64,000 nucleotides of DNA from Kribbella sp. VKM Ac-2568 (GCF_004345365.1 NZ_SLVF01000001.1:620001-684000), one strand, 5' to 3'; counted from the stretch's first letter, positions 1-11,220 are shown. Program-made: numbers and translations. Notes: a model not told the origin generated them from the sequence alone.

Positions 1-2652
1 ACCGCGGTGGTGATTCCGGCGGGTTTCACGCCGGTGCCGATAGCGACCGGGCAGCCGGCCGCGAACCTGACAAACTTCGAGTTCCTGCCGGGCGAGCGGG
101 TGCTGACGCTCGGGCGGGACGGCCGCCTGACCGTGGTGTCGGACGACGCGCCGCCGCGGACGCTCCTGACGATTCCGGACGTCTCGCACACGGGTGATCT
201 CGGTGCGCTCGGTCTCACGCTGGCTCCGAATTACGCCACGACTGGGCAGCTCTACCTGCAGTACGCCCAGACCACCGCGACCGGGAGCCGCGTGATGCGC
301 GTCTCGCGCTGGACGGCTGCGCCGGTCGACAACCCGACCACGCTCGGGGGCGAACAGGTCCTGCTGGAGGCGCCGCTCACCAGCGTTTACCACGGCGGTG
401 GGACGGTTCTGGTCGCGCCGGACGGCAAGCTGCTGATCAGCATCGGCGACAGCGCCGCACCGCTCGCTTCCCCGAACCCCGATGCCTTGCGGGCGCAGAA
501 CCTGGACGGCCCCTACGGCAAGATCTTCAGGATCGATCCGGTCACCGGCGCCGGAGTGCCTGGCAACCCCTACTACAACGCGGCCTCTGCGTCGTCGTGG
601 CGGAGCAGGGTCTACGCGTACGGCCTGCGCAACCCGTTCCGGATGTCGGTGGATCCGCGGAACGGGCAGGTACTCGTCGGCGACGTCGGCTGGACGGCGT
701 ACGAGGAGATCAATCTGCTGGCCGCTGGTAAGAACTACGGCTGGCCCTGCTACGAGGGACCGGGCCGGCAGCCGGGATACGCCAACACCGCGCAGTGCCA
801 GCAGGTCTACACGCAGTCGGTGCAGGGACCGCTGTGGAACTACGCGTCGCCCAACGTCCAGGCGGCGGTCACCGGCGGTACGTGGTACACGGGCACGTCC
901 TACCCGGCTGCGTACCGGGACGCGTACTTCTTCGCGGACTACGCGCAGCAGAAGATCTGGACCATGATGATCGACGCACAGGGCAAGATCACCAGGCCCC
1001 CCGAGGCCGCGGCCTTCGCCACCGGTATCGGCGGGCCGGTCGCGCTGAAGACCGGTCCGAACGGAGACGTGTACTACGCGGACATCCTCTCGTCCGACCT
1101 GGTCCGGCTTCGCTACTCGGCCGGGAACCGGGCGCCTGTTCCGCGCGCCGGCACCACCGTGGACCCAGACGTCTTGAAGGTCACCTTCGACGGCTCGGCG
1201 TCGTACGACCTGGACGGCGACGATCTCACGTACAGCTGGGACTTCGGCGACGGCAGCCAGGGAGTGGGCGCGGTCGTATCTCACACCTACACGGCCCCGG
1301 GGAAGGTCAGCGCGACGCTCACCGTCAAGGACTCTCTCGGTGCTGCGGCAACCACTACCGTCACCGTGGTGCCGGACAACCACTCGCCGGTGCTCACGCT
1401 GTCTGCTCCCGACAAGAAGTACGCCGTCGGGGACACCGTCTCCTTGAGCGCCTCCGCGAATGACATCGAGGATGGCGCACTCCCGGTGTCCTGGCGGACC
1501 GACCTGATCCATTGCGACACCGGCGGCGGGTGCCATCTGCATCCCGGCCAGACCAGCACGGGGCCGACCTACTCGGATCTGTTCGACGACCATGGCGACG
1601 AGACACGCATGCAGATCACCGCTTCGGTGGTGGACCAGGCCGGCGTACGGACCGAGAAGGTGTACTCCGCTGAGCCGGATCTGCGCACGCTGACTGTCCT
1701 GGCCCCGGCACCGGTGCTCATCAACGGCGCCCAGCGGGTGAGCGTCAAGGTGGCGGTGAACTCGAGCAACGAGGTGTCCGCTCCCGGCGTGGCCGGCAGC
1801 ACCGTGTTCACGAGTTGGTCCGACAGCGGGTTGCAGACGCACACGTTGATCATGCCCGCGGCCGACCAGACCCTGACGGCGCACTACGCCAAGTTCGTAC
1901 CCGGTCGGTATGGCGACTACAACGGTGACGGGCGCACCGATCGGACGGTCTTCCGGCCGTCCACGGCGGCCTGGTTCAACCTTGGGTTGTTCAGCACCCA
2001 GTACGGCGGTGCCACCGACCTGCCGGTCCCCGCGGACGTGAACTCCGACGGGCGGACCGACGTGGTGAGCTGGCGTCCGTCGGACGGGATGTGGCAGGCG
2101 CGCGGACTCTTCGAAGTCCGTTGGGGCGGGAACGGGGACGTGCCCGTCCCGGGTGACTACAGCGTCAACGGCCGTACCGACCTCGCGATCTGGCGACCCA
2201 GTACAGGTATCTGGTACGTGCGTAACGTCCTGCAGATCGAATGGGGTGGGCCAAGCGACGTGCCGGTACCGGGCGACTACAACGGTGACGGCAAGATGGA
2301 ACTCGCGATCTGGCGCCCATCGACCGGCATGTGGTGGATTCGTGGACGAGCAGCCATCCACTGGGGTCAGGCCGGCGACATCCCGGTCCAGGCCGACTAC
2401 AACGGTGACGGCCGAACCGACCTGGCCGTCTGGCGGCCCTCGACCGGCGGCTGGTGGATCAACGGCCGCACGAGCCAGAACTGGGGAGTCAACGGCGACA
2501 TCCCCCTCACCGGCGACTTCAACGGCGACGCCCGAACCGACCTGGCCGTCTGGCGCCCCTCGACCGGCGTCTGGTGGATCAACGGCACCCCCGCATCCCG
2601 CTGGGGCGAACCAGGCGACCGCCCCCTACCCCGCCCCCTAGGCGCCAGGTAG
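1..2652 (+). CDS. PQQ-dependent sugar dehydrogenase (sorbosone/glucose dehydrogenase family) with PKD and FG-GAP-like repeats, 5'-partial
   Basis: The reading frame is open to the window edge, so the N-terminus, and probably a signal peptide, is missing. The GTG at 7 is only the first in-window start. Residues ~1-370 match a soluble glucose/sorbosone dehydrogenase beta-propeller: VYHGGGTVLVAPDGKLLISIGD, then DGPYGKIFRIDP, YAYGLRNPFR and VGDVGWTAYEEIN. This family oxidises sugars with bound PQQ. A PKD domain follows (about residues 375-455, with the typical WDFGDGS), then a linker domain, then six ~40-residue repeats of the form GDYNGDGRTDLAVWRPSTG (about 635-875), which resemble FG-GAP/VCBS Ca-binding blades. 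This architecture is usually secreted and carbohydrate-associated. A strong hairpin follows the stop. Substrate is not determinable from sequence. Confidence 0.85.
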   Translation, partial: TAVVIPAGFTPVPIATGQPAANLTNFEFLPGERVLTLGRDGRLTVVSDDAPPRTLLTIPDVSHTGDLGALGLTLAPNYATTGQLYLQYAQTTATGSRVMRVSRWTAAPVDNPTTLGGEQVLLEAPLTSVYHGGGTVLVAPDGKLLISIGDSAAPLASPNPDALRAQNLDGPYGKIFRIDPVTGAGVPGNPYYNAASASSWRSRVYAYGLRNPFRMSVDPRNGQVLVGDVGWTAYEEINLLAAGKNYGWPCYEGPGRQPGYANTAQCQQVYTQSVQGPLWNYASPNVQAAVTGGTWYTGTSYPAAYRDAYFFADYAQQKIWTMMIDAQGKITRPPEAAAFATGIGGPVALKTGPNGDVYYADILSSDLVRLRYSAGNRAPVPRAGTTVDPDVLKVTFDGSASYDLDGDDLTYSWDFGDGSQGVGAVVSHTYTAPGKVSATLTVKDSLGAAATTTVTVVPDNHSPVLTLSAPDKKYAVGDTVSLSASANDIEDGALPVSWRTDLIHCDTGGGCHLHPGQTSTGPTYSDLFDDHGDETRMQITASVVDQAGVRTEKVYSAEPDLRTLTVLAPAPVLINGAQRVSVKVAVNSSNEVSAPGVAGSTVFTSWSDSGLQTHTLIMPAADQTLTAHYAKFVPGRYGDYNGDGRTDRTVFRPSTAAWFNLGLFSTQYGGATDLPVPADVNSDGRTDVVSWRPSDGMWQARGLFEVRWGGNGDVPVPGDYSVNGRTDLAIWRPSTGIWYVRNVLQIEWGGPSDVPVPGDYNGDGKMELAIWRPSTGMWWIRGRAAIHWGQAGDIPVQADYNGDGRTDLAVWRPSTGGWWINGRTSQNWGVNGDIPLTGDFNGDARTDLAVWRPSTGVWWINGTPASRWGEPGDRPLPRPLGAR
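1909..2632 (+). repeat. Six in-frame ~120-bp coding repeats (FG-GAP-like modules)
   Basis: Motifs encoding G/A-D-Y/F/V-N-G-D-G/A recur near 1912, 2034, 2152, 2273, 2392 and 2512, a period of 118-122 bp, each followed by a W-RPSTG-W stretch. The last three modules are the most alike at the nucleotide level, which suggests recent duplication or gene conversion within the array. Copy number could vary between strains by recombination. Confidence 0.8.
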
Positions 2653-2657
2653 CCCCT

Positions 2658-2695
2658 CCGCCCCGCCGGCACTACTTCCGGCGGGGCGGATTCCT
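2658..2695 (+). terminator. Rho-independent-type hairpin after the dehydrogenase gene
   Basis: A perfect 12-bp stem (arms 2658-2669 and 2678-2689, CCGCCCCGCCGG/CCGGCGGGGCGG) with an 8-nt loop starts 6 nt after the stop codon and is followed by ATTCCTT. The T-tract is weak, as is normal in high-GC actinobacteria. Confidence 0.7.
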
Positions 2696-2719
2696 TGGAG
2701 GTTTCTAACTGTTGGCGGA
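2688..2719. repeat. 32-bp copy of the korB 3' coding end
   Basis: This stretch matches 3320-3351 at 29 of 32 positions in the same orientation. The 3320-3351 copy lies inside korB, where the minus strand encodes RQQVETSKES. The copy here encodes RQQLETSKES on the same strand. The two copies bracket the ~600-bp segment that holds the PIN remnant, so this is either a recombination scar or the remains of a korB duplication. Confidence 0.75.
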
Positions 2720-2937
2720 TCGGCCGTGAATCCGCGTGACCCACATCTCGAGTTCGGGACCTTCGACCGTCGCGTTCGGCTGAACCGAGAAGTCGAAGTG
2801 TTTGAGCAGGTTCCGGTACTTACCGCCGTCGATTGTCGTCCGGACACAGACTTCAGCGAGCTTGATGCTCTGGAAGGGTCGAGCGGGTCCGCGGGTGACA
2901 AGTCTGCTCCCAAGGCCGGCAGGGGAGCGCACGGCGA

Positions 2938-3183
2938 ATGACCGACCCCGTCATCGTTGACGCCGGACCTGCCCTGAACTTCTTCTCGATCAACAAGGAG
3001 CTCGGTGAGGTCACGGTGCTGGCTGAACACCAGATCGTTCTCGAACGCGGTGTCGGCCGAAGGTACCTACCCGACCGCAAGGCGATGCGCCGGATCTACG
3101 CCCAGCTGCGTGAATGCGATGACGGACTGGTCGACATCACCCAGACAGACCCGCTCTCGAAACGCATCTGGGCCAACGCCTGA
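2938..3183 (+). pseudogene. PIN-domain (VapC-like) remnant with an internal deletion
   Basis: The 81-residue product begins with VIVDAGPALNFFSIN, a characteristic start of PIN-domain ribonucleases (the D is the first acidic ligand). It then jumps to KELGEVTVLAEH, which resembles the LGE acidic segment found ~100 residues further on in full-length relatives. Total length is about half of the usual 150-190 aa. I read it as a toxin gene that lost its middle, leaving both ends in frame. The ATG overlaps the TGA of a short upstream frame (2726-2941) in the ATGA manner of antitoxin-toxin pairs, but that upstream frame does not resemble an antitoxin I know. Activity is unlikely. Confidence 0.5.
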
Positions 3184-3259
3184 CACCCGCGGTCACTGAG
3201 CCGGGACGGAGGAGCGGCGACCGGGGGTGGTGGGAGCGGCGACGTAGGAGTTGCGGGGG

Positions 3260-4335
3260 TTAGTTGACCGTCCAGGTGTCGGAGCCGGTTACCAGGGCCT
3301 GGAGGTCGCCGATCCCCTGGGATTCCTTGGAGGTTTCCACCTGCTGGCGGACCATGTCGTCGTAGGCCGGGTGGTCTACCGAGCGGAAGATGCCGATGGG
3401 GGCCTGGTGGAGGACTCCGGCGTCGGTCAGGCGGGAGAGGGCGAAGGCGTACGCCGGGTCTTCGGTGTGGGCGTCGTGGATGACCAGGTCGGCCTCGCCG
3501 TTCGGCAACGAGGCGATTTCGCGAACCGCGAGGGAGGCGAAGCCGTCGCGGACCACGCCGAGGCGGCCGTCGGTGCCGAAGCGGATCGGTTCGCCGTGGA
3601 CGAGCGGGATGATCGCGTCGTCGCGGGTCTCCGGGTTCTTGAAGGCGTCGAAGGCGTTGTCGTTGAAGATCGGGCAGTTCTGGTAGATCTCGACGAAGGC
3701 CGTACCGCGGTGCTCGGCCGCGGCCCGCAGTACCGCGGTGAGGTGCTTGCGGTCCGAGTCGACCGTCCGGGCCACGAAGGTCGCCTCGGCGCCGAGCGCC
3801 AGGGAGACCGGGTTGAACGGGTTGTCCACCGAGCCCATCGGGGTCGACTTGGTCACCTTGCCGGGCTCCGAGGTGGGGGAGTACTGCCCCTTCGTCAGGC
3901 CGTAGATCCGGTTGTTGAACAGCAGGATCTTGAGGTTCACGTTGCGCCGGAGCGTGTGGATCAGGTGGTTGCCGCCGATCGACAGCGCGTCGCCGTCACC
4001 GGTGACGACCCAGACGCTGAGGTCGGGCCGGGCCACCGCGAGCCCGGTCGCGATCGCCGGCGCGCGGCCGTGGATGGAGTGCATGCCGTACGTCGAGAGG
4101 TAGTACGGGAAGCGCGACGAGCATCCGATCCCGGACACCATCGCCACGTTCTCCCGCTTGATCCCGAGTTCGGGCAGGAACCCTTGGAAAGCAGCCAGTA
4201 CGGCGTAGTCGCCGCAGCCGGGGCACCACCGGACCTCCTGGTCCGACACGTACTCCTTGCGGTTCTGCGGCTCGGTCGCGGCCGGTACGCCGCGCAGTCC
4301 GCCGGGCAGACTCGGCAGGCCGAGGTCGACGGTGC

Positions 4336-4339
<4 letters not shown>
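3260..4339 (-). CDS. korB: 2-oxoacid:ferredoxin oxidoreductase, beta subunit (2-oxoglutarate type)
   Basis: This is the thiamine-diphosphate subunit of the enzyme that oxidatively decarboxylates a 2-oxoacid (most likely 2-oxoglutarate) to the acyl-CoA and reduces ferredoxin. The 359-residue protein has RWCPGCGDYAVLAA near the N-terminus, then VTGDGDALSIGGNHLIHTLR (TPP/Mg binding) and LLFNNRIYGLTKGQYSPTS, all typical of KorB. There is no ferredoxin domain of its own. It overlaps korA by 4 nt (ATGA at 4336-4339), so the two are translationally coupled. The 3' end carries a sequence duplicated at 2688-2719. Substrate is assigned by family resemblance, not shown. Confidence 0.93.
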
Positions 4340-6315
<1,976 letters not shown>

Positions 6316-6321
6316 CTCCAA

Positions 6322-6615
6322 GTCGAAGCTTGGGTCGGTGAACCATGTGCCGGCGCACCGATCCCCCCGTTAGGGCGATACAGCCATGTTAGTTCGGCCT
6401 TAGTACGTCGGCATGCACAAGCACGTGTGTTCCACAGCCTGGGATCGGCGTCCGGGGACCGCGAAATCGTGCTCTGACCAGCCCAGGCGTGTCGTCAGCC
6501 CACTGGTCCGCTCCCAGATGCCCCCAAAGCGGAGTGGTCAACCGCACAGTGTCACTCAAAGCAGTCGTTCGCTTGCCATCCGCAGCCATTCCCGGCAGGG
6601 TGTCGTCATCGATCT
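6322..6615. other. Non-coding stretch upstream of korA
   Basis: No convincing gene on either strand. The korA promoter should lie here, and the AT-richer patch around 6370-6412 (GTTAGGGCGATACAGCC, TTAGTTCGGCCTTAGTACG) is the likeliest place. The rest (6413-6615) has broken frames on both strands and looks like decayed coding sequence. Confidence 0.4.
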
Positions 6616-6876
6616 GTGATCTACCCACGCCGCGGTGACCTCGCCGAACGTCAGCTTCGCCCACTACGTGACCGCGGCATCACCGACGGCACCGTGCGGG
6701 CCTCCCTGCTGAACGGCGCCAAGGTGGTCGGCACGGTGGACATGAAGCAGGAGACCGAGATCTGGCTGAACCGCGACATCCTCGGCGTCAAACGGCTGCG
6801 GCTGCAGATCGCCGACGTGAAATCCGGGTACGGCCCGCAGGTCGCGGTGGACGCCTTGCTGCTCTGCACCAACTAA
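6616..6876 (+). pseudogene. C-terminal fragment of a secreted-type domain protein (NPCBM-like)
   Basis: The frame ends with VKRLRLQIADVKSGYGPQVA followed by VDALLLCTN, which resembles the last strands of NPCBM/NEW2-type carbohydrate-associated domains, where a G-V-x-R-L-R-L strand precedes a W/V-x-D-A-x-L end. The upstream part is out of frame and has no start with a ribosome binding site. I infer a gene fragment left next to nuoA. It stops 10 nt before the nuoA start and could be read through into it. Family assignment is weak. Confidence 0.3.
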
Positions 6877-6886
6877 GGTTGGGCAG

Positions 6887-7243
6887 GTGTCAGAGAGCTA
6901 CGGGGTCATCGCCGCGATCGTCGTGCTCGGCCTCCTCGGCCTGGTCGGCGCCTTCGCGCTGAACAAGGCGCTGACGATCACCTACCCGACGGCCGACAAG
7001 CTCAAGACGTACGAGTCCGGCGTCGACCCGGTCGGCGAGGGCTGGGCCCAGGTCCACATCAGGTACTACCTGTTCGCCTACCTCTACGTGATCTTCGCCG
7101 TGGACGCCGTCTACCTCTTCCCCTGGGCGACCATCTTCGCCGAACTGGGCGTGGCCACCCTGATCGAGATGTTCGTCTTCCTCGCCTTCGTAGCCGTAGG
7201 TCTCCTCTACGCCTACCGCAAGGGCATCCTCGGCTGGACCTGA
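6887..7243 (+). CDS. nuoA: NADH-quinone oxidoreductase subunit A
   Basis: The 118-residue membrane subunit of complex I has three predicted helices and the NuoA signature TYESGVDPVGEGWAQVHIRY then YLFPWATIFAE. It helps form the quinone-channel/loop region. The GTG at 6887 is the start that gives normal family length. Unusually, it stands alone: the next complex I gene, nuoB, lies 10 kb downstream with unrelated blocks between. korAB is divergently arranged upstream. Confidence 0.93.
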   Translation: MSESYGVIAAIVVLGLLGLVGAFALNKALTITYPTADKLKTYESGVDPVGEGWAQVHIRYYLFAYLYVIFAVDAVYLFPWATIFAELGVATLIEMFVFLAFVAVGLLYAYRKGILGWT

Positions 7244-7506
7244 CCCCCTGCTCTGACTCGGCTGGGTGGCCGGATTGTCGCGCTGGGTGGTGGGCGGGTG
7301 GCGATCGGTCCATCGATTCTGCTCACTCAGAGCGAGATTCTTGCAGGGTGGAGATCGTTGCCCGGTCACCCGTTGTCATTGCATTGGACAACAGTTGTGT
7401 TCGGAACCTCGCCATGTAACGGATTGCGGTCGACCTGTCGCAAATTGGTCAGAACAAGGTTAGGGTGACTACTGAGGGGAACGGGGCGAGTACGGGGTGG
7501 TGAGGC

Positions 7507-7740
7507 ATGTCTTGGCAACTCTGGGTATTGATTGCGGCGGCAGCGACCGGATTGACTGTGGTGCTGACAGTGAAGCTGCGTCACGCACAGCAGGTTTTCG
7601 ATCGGATCGTCAGCCAGCCGGGTGATACCCGCACTGATGAGCTCTCCACCCGGCGCCGGCAACGCACCCGGCGCCCCGAACCAGCCCGCCGGCCGCTGGG
7701 CCATCCAGGCCTCGCCGGTCACAGTCGCAGACATCACTGA
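7507..7740 (+). CDS. Hypothetical small single-pass membrane protein
   Basis: The 77-residue frame starts with an N-terminal hydrophobic helix (residues 3-24, WQLWVLIAAAATGLTVVLTV) followed by a strongly basic, Arg/Pro-rich tail. A purine-rich GGTGAGG lies directly before the ATG. The tail may be a translation of non-coding DNA, since its composition is odd. No family recognised. It converges with the LAL regulator gene. It may be real because AT-richer promoter-like DNA (7350-7500) precedes it. Confidence 0.4.
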   Translation: MSWQLWVLIAAAATGLTVVLTVKLRHAQQVFDRIVSQPGDTRTDELSTRRRQRTRRPEPARRPLGHPGLAGHSRRHH

Positions 7741-7759
7741 ACCCGGTAGGACAGGCCAC

Positions 7760-10675
7760 TCAGTCGAGGAGGCCGTCCCGGCGGGCTACGGCGGCGGCTT
7801 CGGTGCGGCTACGGACGCCCAGCTTGGCCAGGATGTTCGAGACGTGCACGCTGACCGTCTTCTCGCTGATATAGAGCTCGCGAGCCAACTGCCGGTTGGT
7901 CCGCCCCTCGGCGAGCAACGCCAGTACTTCGGTCTCGCGCGCCGTCAGCGCCGCGGGCCCGACGCCGGCTTCGGCGCCACCAAGCTCATCGAGCAGCGGC
8001 TTCGCTCCCAACGCCCGCGCGGTCTCAGTTGCCAACTGCGCCTGCTCGTTAGCGTCGCCCACTCGTCCAGCAGCCCGCATCGCAGCCGAAAGATGCACCC
8101 GCGACCACGCCTGCTCGAACACATATCCATAGCCGAAGGCGTCGACCGTCCGCTGCCAGGTCGCGACGTGCTCCTCCGGAGTCGGCGGATCCACGTTGGC
8201 CAGCCAGCGCAGCCGCTCCCACTCAGCCTCGAGCCGAGCCAGCCAGGCGATCCCCTCGACACCGAGCACCCGCCCCGGCGGCATGCCTTTCTCCGCGGTC
8301 GCCTGCCCGGACGCGACCAGTTCCGCGCCCCGCGAGACCAGCTCGGCGGCAGCGGTCGGCTCATGCACGACCCGGTGGCTCAGCAACTGCAGCCCCACCG
8401 CGGAGAACCGGATCCGCGCCGTGAACCACTCGGTCTGGAACACGTCGGCGCACAGCGCGGACACGTCCTCGATCAGCTTCTCCGCCTCGGCGACCTGGTT
8501 GAGCGAGCGATAGGCATCCACCGCCGGCTGCATCGCGATGATCGGCAGCATTATGTCGAGCGTCCACCACTTGCGCAGCCGCTCCATGTCCTCGGCGACC
8601 GACGTGTCGCCGCGCCCGCCGCGAACCGCCAGCCCGACTCCCCGCAGAGCAGCCTCGGCCGCCGCAGGTGTCATCGAGTCCGTCCGCGCGGTCGCCGCGG
8701 CGTCGTCCCACTCGCCCAGCACGAACTGCGTCAGCGCGAGCATCCGCCGCGCGTCGAACCCGTACGCCGCCCACTGGCGACCCAACTCGCCCGCCCGCTG
8801 AGCGGCGTATATGAGGGCTGTCTTGGCGCTGGTGAGGTCGCCTTGCTCGTAGTGGTTCGAGCCGAGCAGGAAGCGGCTGCGGACCTCGGCCGCGGGATCC
8901 CCGGCCAGCTGAGCCCGTACTGCGGCCTCCTCCAGCTGTTTCGCCGCAGCTACAGGGTCTCCGGCGCGGCGGCGGAGCTGGGCCAGCGTGATGCCGGCGT
9001 CGCCCGCGGCTGATTCCTGGCCGACCTCTCGCGCGATCTGCAGGGCTTCGTGGGCCCAACGCTCGGCCTCCATCGGGCGGCCGAGAGCGTCGGACACTCG
9101 CGCATAGAGCGAGGCGATCTGGGCCTTGAACACGCTCGGCGGCTCGTCCGAGGTGAGGCGCAGCGCCTGCGAGATGGCCTCGTGTGCCTCCTGGTCCTGG
9201 TCGATCACCAGCGCGATGTCGGCCAGCGGCATCAGCAACTGAGCTCGCTGGAGGCGCGGCGCATCGGCCGGGAGCTCGGCAAGAGCCTTGCGGAGCAGCT
9301 TCAGCGCACGGAGCTGCTGCGCGGACAAGGCGGCGGCGGTCGCTGTCTCGACGATCAGCCAGGTCTTGTCGATGCTCGCGTCTGCCGAGGCGTTCGGATA
9401 GAGCTCCAGCGCCATCTCGTAGTGCTTCAGCGCCTCCTGCGGCGCGGCCACGGAGATCGCCTCCTGGCCCGCCCGGACTCGCGCCTCGAATGCAGTCGCC
9501 AGGTCGTGAGATCTGGTCGCATGCCCGGCCAGCTCGGCCGCTGTGCCCGCGACCGTCTGATCCTTCAAAGCCTTCGCGTACGCCGCGTGCTGCCGCACCC
9601 GCTCGCCCGGGAGCAGGTCGTCGTACACAGCCTCGGCCAGCAACGCATGGCGGAAGTAGTAGCTCGCCTTGCCCGGGTGCTCGATGATGTGTGCGTCGAT
9701 CAACTCCCGCAGCGCAGCGTCGAGGTCACGATCGGGCAGCCCGGCCACCGCAGTCAGCAGCGTGTGCGGAACTCGCCGACCGGCGACGGCGATCACTCGC
9801 GCGACCTGGCGGGCGTCGTCCGACAGCGGATCGAGCCGCACCAGCAGGAGATCCGCCAGATCGGGTGGCACGGCATCCGCGTCGCCCATCGAGGCCGCGG
9901 CGACCAGTTCCTCTGTGAAGAAGGCGTTCCCGCCCGCGCGCTCGAGGATCCGGCGCACCTCGGCCTCGGGGAGCGGCTGGGTGAGCAGGGCGGTCAGCAG
10001 CTTGCGGGAGTCGTCGGCGTCCAGCGGGAGCAGGCTGACCCGGCGGACTCGCGGGTTCCGCGACCACTCGGCGATCGGCCGGCGCAACGGGTGGCGCCGG
10101 TGCAGGTCATCGCTGCGGTAGGACACCACCAGCGCGAGCCGCTGGGAGGTCAGCCGGGTGAGCAGGAACCCGATCAGGTCGCGGCTGGAGTCGTCGGCCC
10201 AGTGCGCGTCCTCCACGATCACCAGCAGCGGCTCACTCGTGGAGAGGGCAGTCAGCGCGCCCAGGACAGCGTCGAACAGCGCGGCCCGGTCCAGCTGCCC
10301 GTCCTGGGGCGCGGGCTGGGCACCGATCAGGCGGTGCGTCGGCAGCAACCGGCCGATCGCGGGGAAGTTGGTGAGCACGCTCTCGACCAGGTCGGGGCGC
10401 TCCCCGGCCAGCCGGCCGAAGATCTCGGTGAACGGCAGGTACGGCAGACCGGCGTCGCCGAAGTCGGTGCAGTGCCCGACCAGGACGCCGAAACCGCGCT
10501 CGTGCGCGCCGGTGGCGACCTCGTCCAGCATCCGGGTCTTGCCCACGCCGGCGTCGCCGGACAGCAGGATCGCGCCGGCGCGACGGGTTTTCGCCTCGTC
10601 CACGGCGCTGAGCAGGGCGGCGAGCTCGGTCGAGCGGCCGACGAGAGGTGTCGAGGTCCAGGGCACGTCGTCCAT
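7760..10675 (-). CDS. LAL-type (large ATP-binding) LuxR family transcriptional regulator
   Basis: The 971-residue protein has an AAA/STAND ATPase at the N-terminus (Walker A GDAGVGKT at residues 40-47, Walker B around [10 protein letters not shown]), a long TPR-like helical region, and a C-terminal LuxR/GerE helix-turn-helix ([20 protein letters not shown] then [20 protein letters not shown]). LAL proteins bind DNA in response to a ligand and often activate neighbouring genes. The frame stays open to an ATG at 10813, but I place the start at 10675: an AGGGG sequence sits 5 nt before it, the conserved N-terminal motif [10 protein letters not shown] begins 9 residues later, and an intrinsic-terminator-like hairpin lies at 10755-10797. 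It is the last gene downstream of three tiny paralogous genes. Confidence 0.9.
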   Translation of the reverse strand: MDDVPWTSTPLVGRSTELAALLSAVDEAKTRRAGAILLSGDAGVGKTRMLDEVATGAHERGFGVLVGHCTDFGDAGLPYLPFTEIFGRLAGERPDLVESVLTNFPAIGRLLPTHRLIGAQPAPQDGQLDRAALFDAVLGALTALSTSEPLLVIVEDAHWADDSSRDLIGFLLTRLTSQRLALVVSYRSDDLHRRHPLRRPIAEWSRNPRVRRVSLLPLDADDSRKLLTALLTQPLPEAEVRRILERAGGNAFFTEELVAAASMGDADAVPPDLADLLLVRLDPLSDDARQVARVIAVAGRRVPHTLLTAVAGLPDRDLDAALRELIDAHIIEHPGKASYYFRHALLAEAVYDDLLPGERVRQHAAYAKALKDQTVAGTAAELAGHATRSHDLATAFEARVRAGQEAISVAAPQEALKHYEMALELYPNASADASIDKTWLIVETATAAALSAQQLRALKLLRKALAELPADAPRLQRAQLLMPLADIALVIDQDQEAHEAISQALRLTSDEPPSVFKAQIASLYARVSDALGRPMEAERWAHEALQIAREVGQESAAGDAGITLAQLRRRAGDPVAAAKQLEEAAVRAQLAGDPAAEVRSRFLLGSNHYEQGDLTSAKTALIYAAQRAGELGRQWAAYGFDARRMLALTQFVLGEWDDAAATARTDSMTPAAAEAALRGVGLAVRGGRGDTSVAEDMERLRKWWTLDIMLPIIAMQPAVDAYRSLNQVAEAEKLIEDVSALCADVFQTEWFTARIRFSAVGLQLLSHRVVHEPTAAAELVSRGAELVASGQATAEKGMPPGRVLGVEGIAWLARLEAEWERLRWLANVDPPTPEEHVATWQRTVDAFGYGYVFEQAWSRVHLSAAMRAAGRVGDANEQAQLATETARALGAKPLLDELGGAEAGVGPAALTARETEVLALLAEGRTNRQLARELYISEKTVSVHVSNILAKLGVRSRTEAAAVARRDGLLD

Positions 10676-10729
10676 CTTCGCCCCTGACGCCGACACAATT
10701 CGACGGCATCCCGTCCGATCGGCCTCTTC

Positions 10730-10797
10730 GGCCGAAGAAAAGCCGTTCCCGGCCGAAGAAAAGCCGTCCCCGACCGGGACTAGCTGGTCGGGGACGG
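10730..10797 (-). terminator. Attenuator-like terminator with a duplicated T-rich tail, between the tiny genes and the LAL gene
   Basis: On the minus strand a perfect 12-bp stem (arms 10797-10786 and 10775-10764, CCGTCCCCGACC/GGTCGGGGACGG, 10-nt loop) runs straight into CTTTTCTTC. The tail is then repeated: plus-strand 10730-10750 and 10751-10771 are a 21-bp tandem repeat differing at one base, so two CTTTTCTTC tracts occur. This looks like an intrinsic terminator placed after the 54-aa gene, limiting read-through into the LAL regulator gene. Confidence 0.6.
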
Positions 10798-10809
10798 CGA
10801 TTCCGGCGC

Positions 10810-10974
10810 TCATGCGGCCGGCGTGGGACGGAGGGCCCGGCGCGCGTGCCGGGGCTCGGACTGCGAAGCCTGCTCCCGGCGCTGCCGGCGGGCGGTGGCC
10901 CGGCCGAACTCGCGCTTGATCCGCTCCTGCCGGTAGGCGGTCTCCGCCCGGGCTGTGTCGATGGTCAAATACAT
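10810..10974 (-). CDS. Tiny basic protein, paralogue 1 of a three-member family (54 aa)
   Basis: The product begins [20 protein letters not shown] and continues with an Arg-rich tail. GGGAGG lies 6 nt before the ATG. The [14 protein letters not shown] core is shared with the products of 10988-11119 and 11371-11532. The likely secondary structure is one amphipathic, highly charged helix. No known family recognised. It starts 13 nt after the stop of the 43-aa gene, so the two form an operon, and its stop precedes the attenuator before the LAL gene. Strong ribosome binding sites on all three members argue that they are translated. Confidence 0.72.
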   Translation of the reverse strand: MYLTIDTARAETAYRQERIKREFGRATARRQRREQASQSEPRHARRALRPTPAA

Positions 10975-10987
10975 GGTGTGCCTCCCT

Positions 10988-11119
10988 TCAGACGTTCCGG
11001 GTGAACAGGTGGACGAGGTGCCGACGGGTCCCGGGCTTGCGGGAGGAGCGGCGGTAGTCGCGGGTGAGGCGCTCCTTGCGGTAGCTGACCTCTGCCTTGA
11101 CCGAGTCGTTCGTGAACAT
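10988..11119 (-). CDS. Tiny basic protein, paralogue 2 (43 aa)
   Basis: The product begins MFTNDSVKAEVSYRKERLTR and then DYRRSSRK, matching the other two members at the x-A-E-x-x-Y-R-x-E-R-x-x-R-D core. A perfect AGGAGG lies 5 nt before the ATG and decides this start over longer in-frame alternatives further upstream. The promoter region just upstream (11154-11211) is a near copy of that of paralogue 3. Function unknown. The basic, helix-prone composition could suit binding to RNA, DNA or a protein partner such as the LAL regulator (inference). Confidence 0.7.
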   Translation of the reverse strand: MFTNDSVKAEVSYRKERLTRDYRRSSRKPGTRRHLVHLFTRNV

Positions 11120-11153
11120 CGGTGCCTCCTGGCTGGTGGTGCCTCGACTCCTT

Positions 11154-11211
11154 GTCGATGCCCCTAATCTGCTCGTCTGAGGAGGACCGCCACATCGGCA
11201 CAAGTCCCTAT
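11154..11211. repeat. 58-bp leader/promoter repeat, copy A
   Basis: 54 of 58 positions are identical to 11551-11608 in the same orientation. It ends 34 nt upstream of the 43-aa gene. The minus strand reads ATAGGGA(C/G)TTGTGCCGATG at one end and GCAGATT(A/G)(G/T)GGGCATCGAC at the other. Because the copies precede paralogous genes at similar distances, they are most likely shared promoter/operator plus 5' leader DNA, not coding sequence. Confidence 0.7.
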
Positions 11212-11220
11212 CCACACCCC

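Noticed and set aside
2705..2932. Minus-strand 75-codon frame ending FDFSVQPNATVEGPELEMWV
   Set aside because: The composition is protein-like, but there is no start with a ribosome binding site, no family recognised, and it overlaps the repeat copy. Left out as a gene; it may be a fragment.
10676..10813. Start of the LAL gene at 10813
   Set aside because: The added 46 residues are encoded by a terminator hairpin and tandem repeat. The ATG at 10675 has a better ribosome binding site. The ATGA overlap with the tiny gene keeps this option open.
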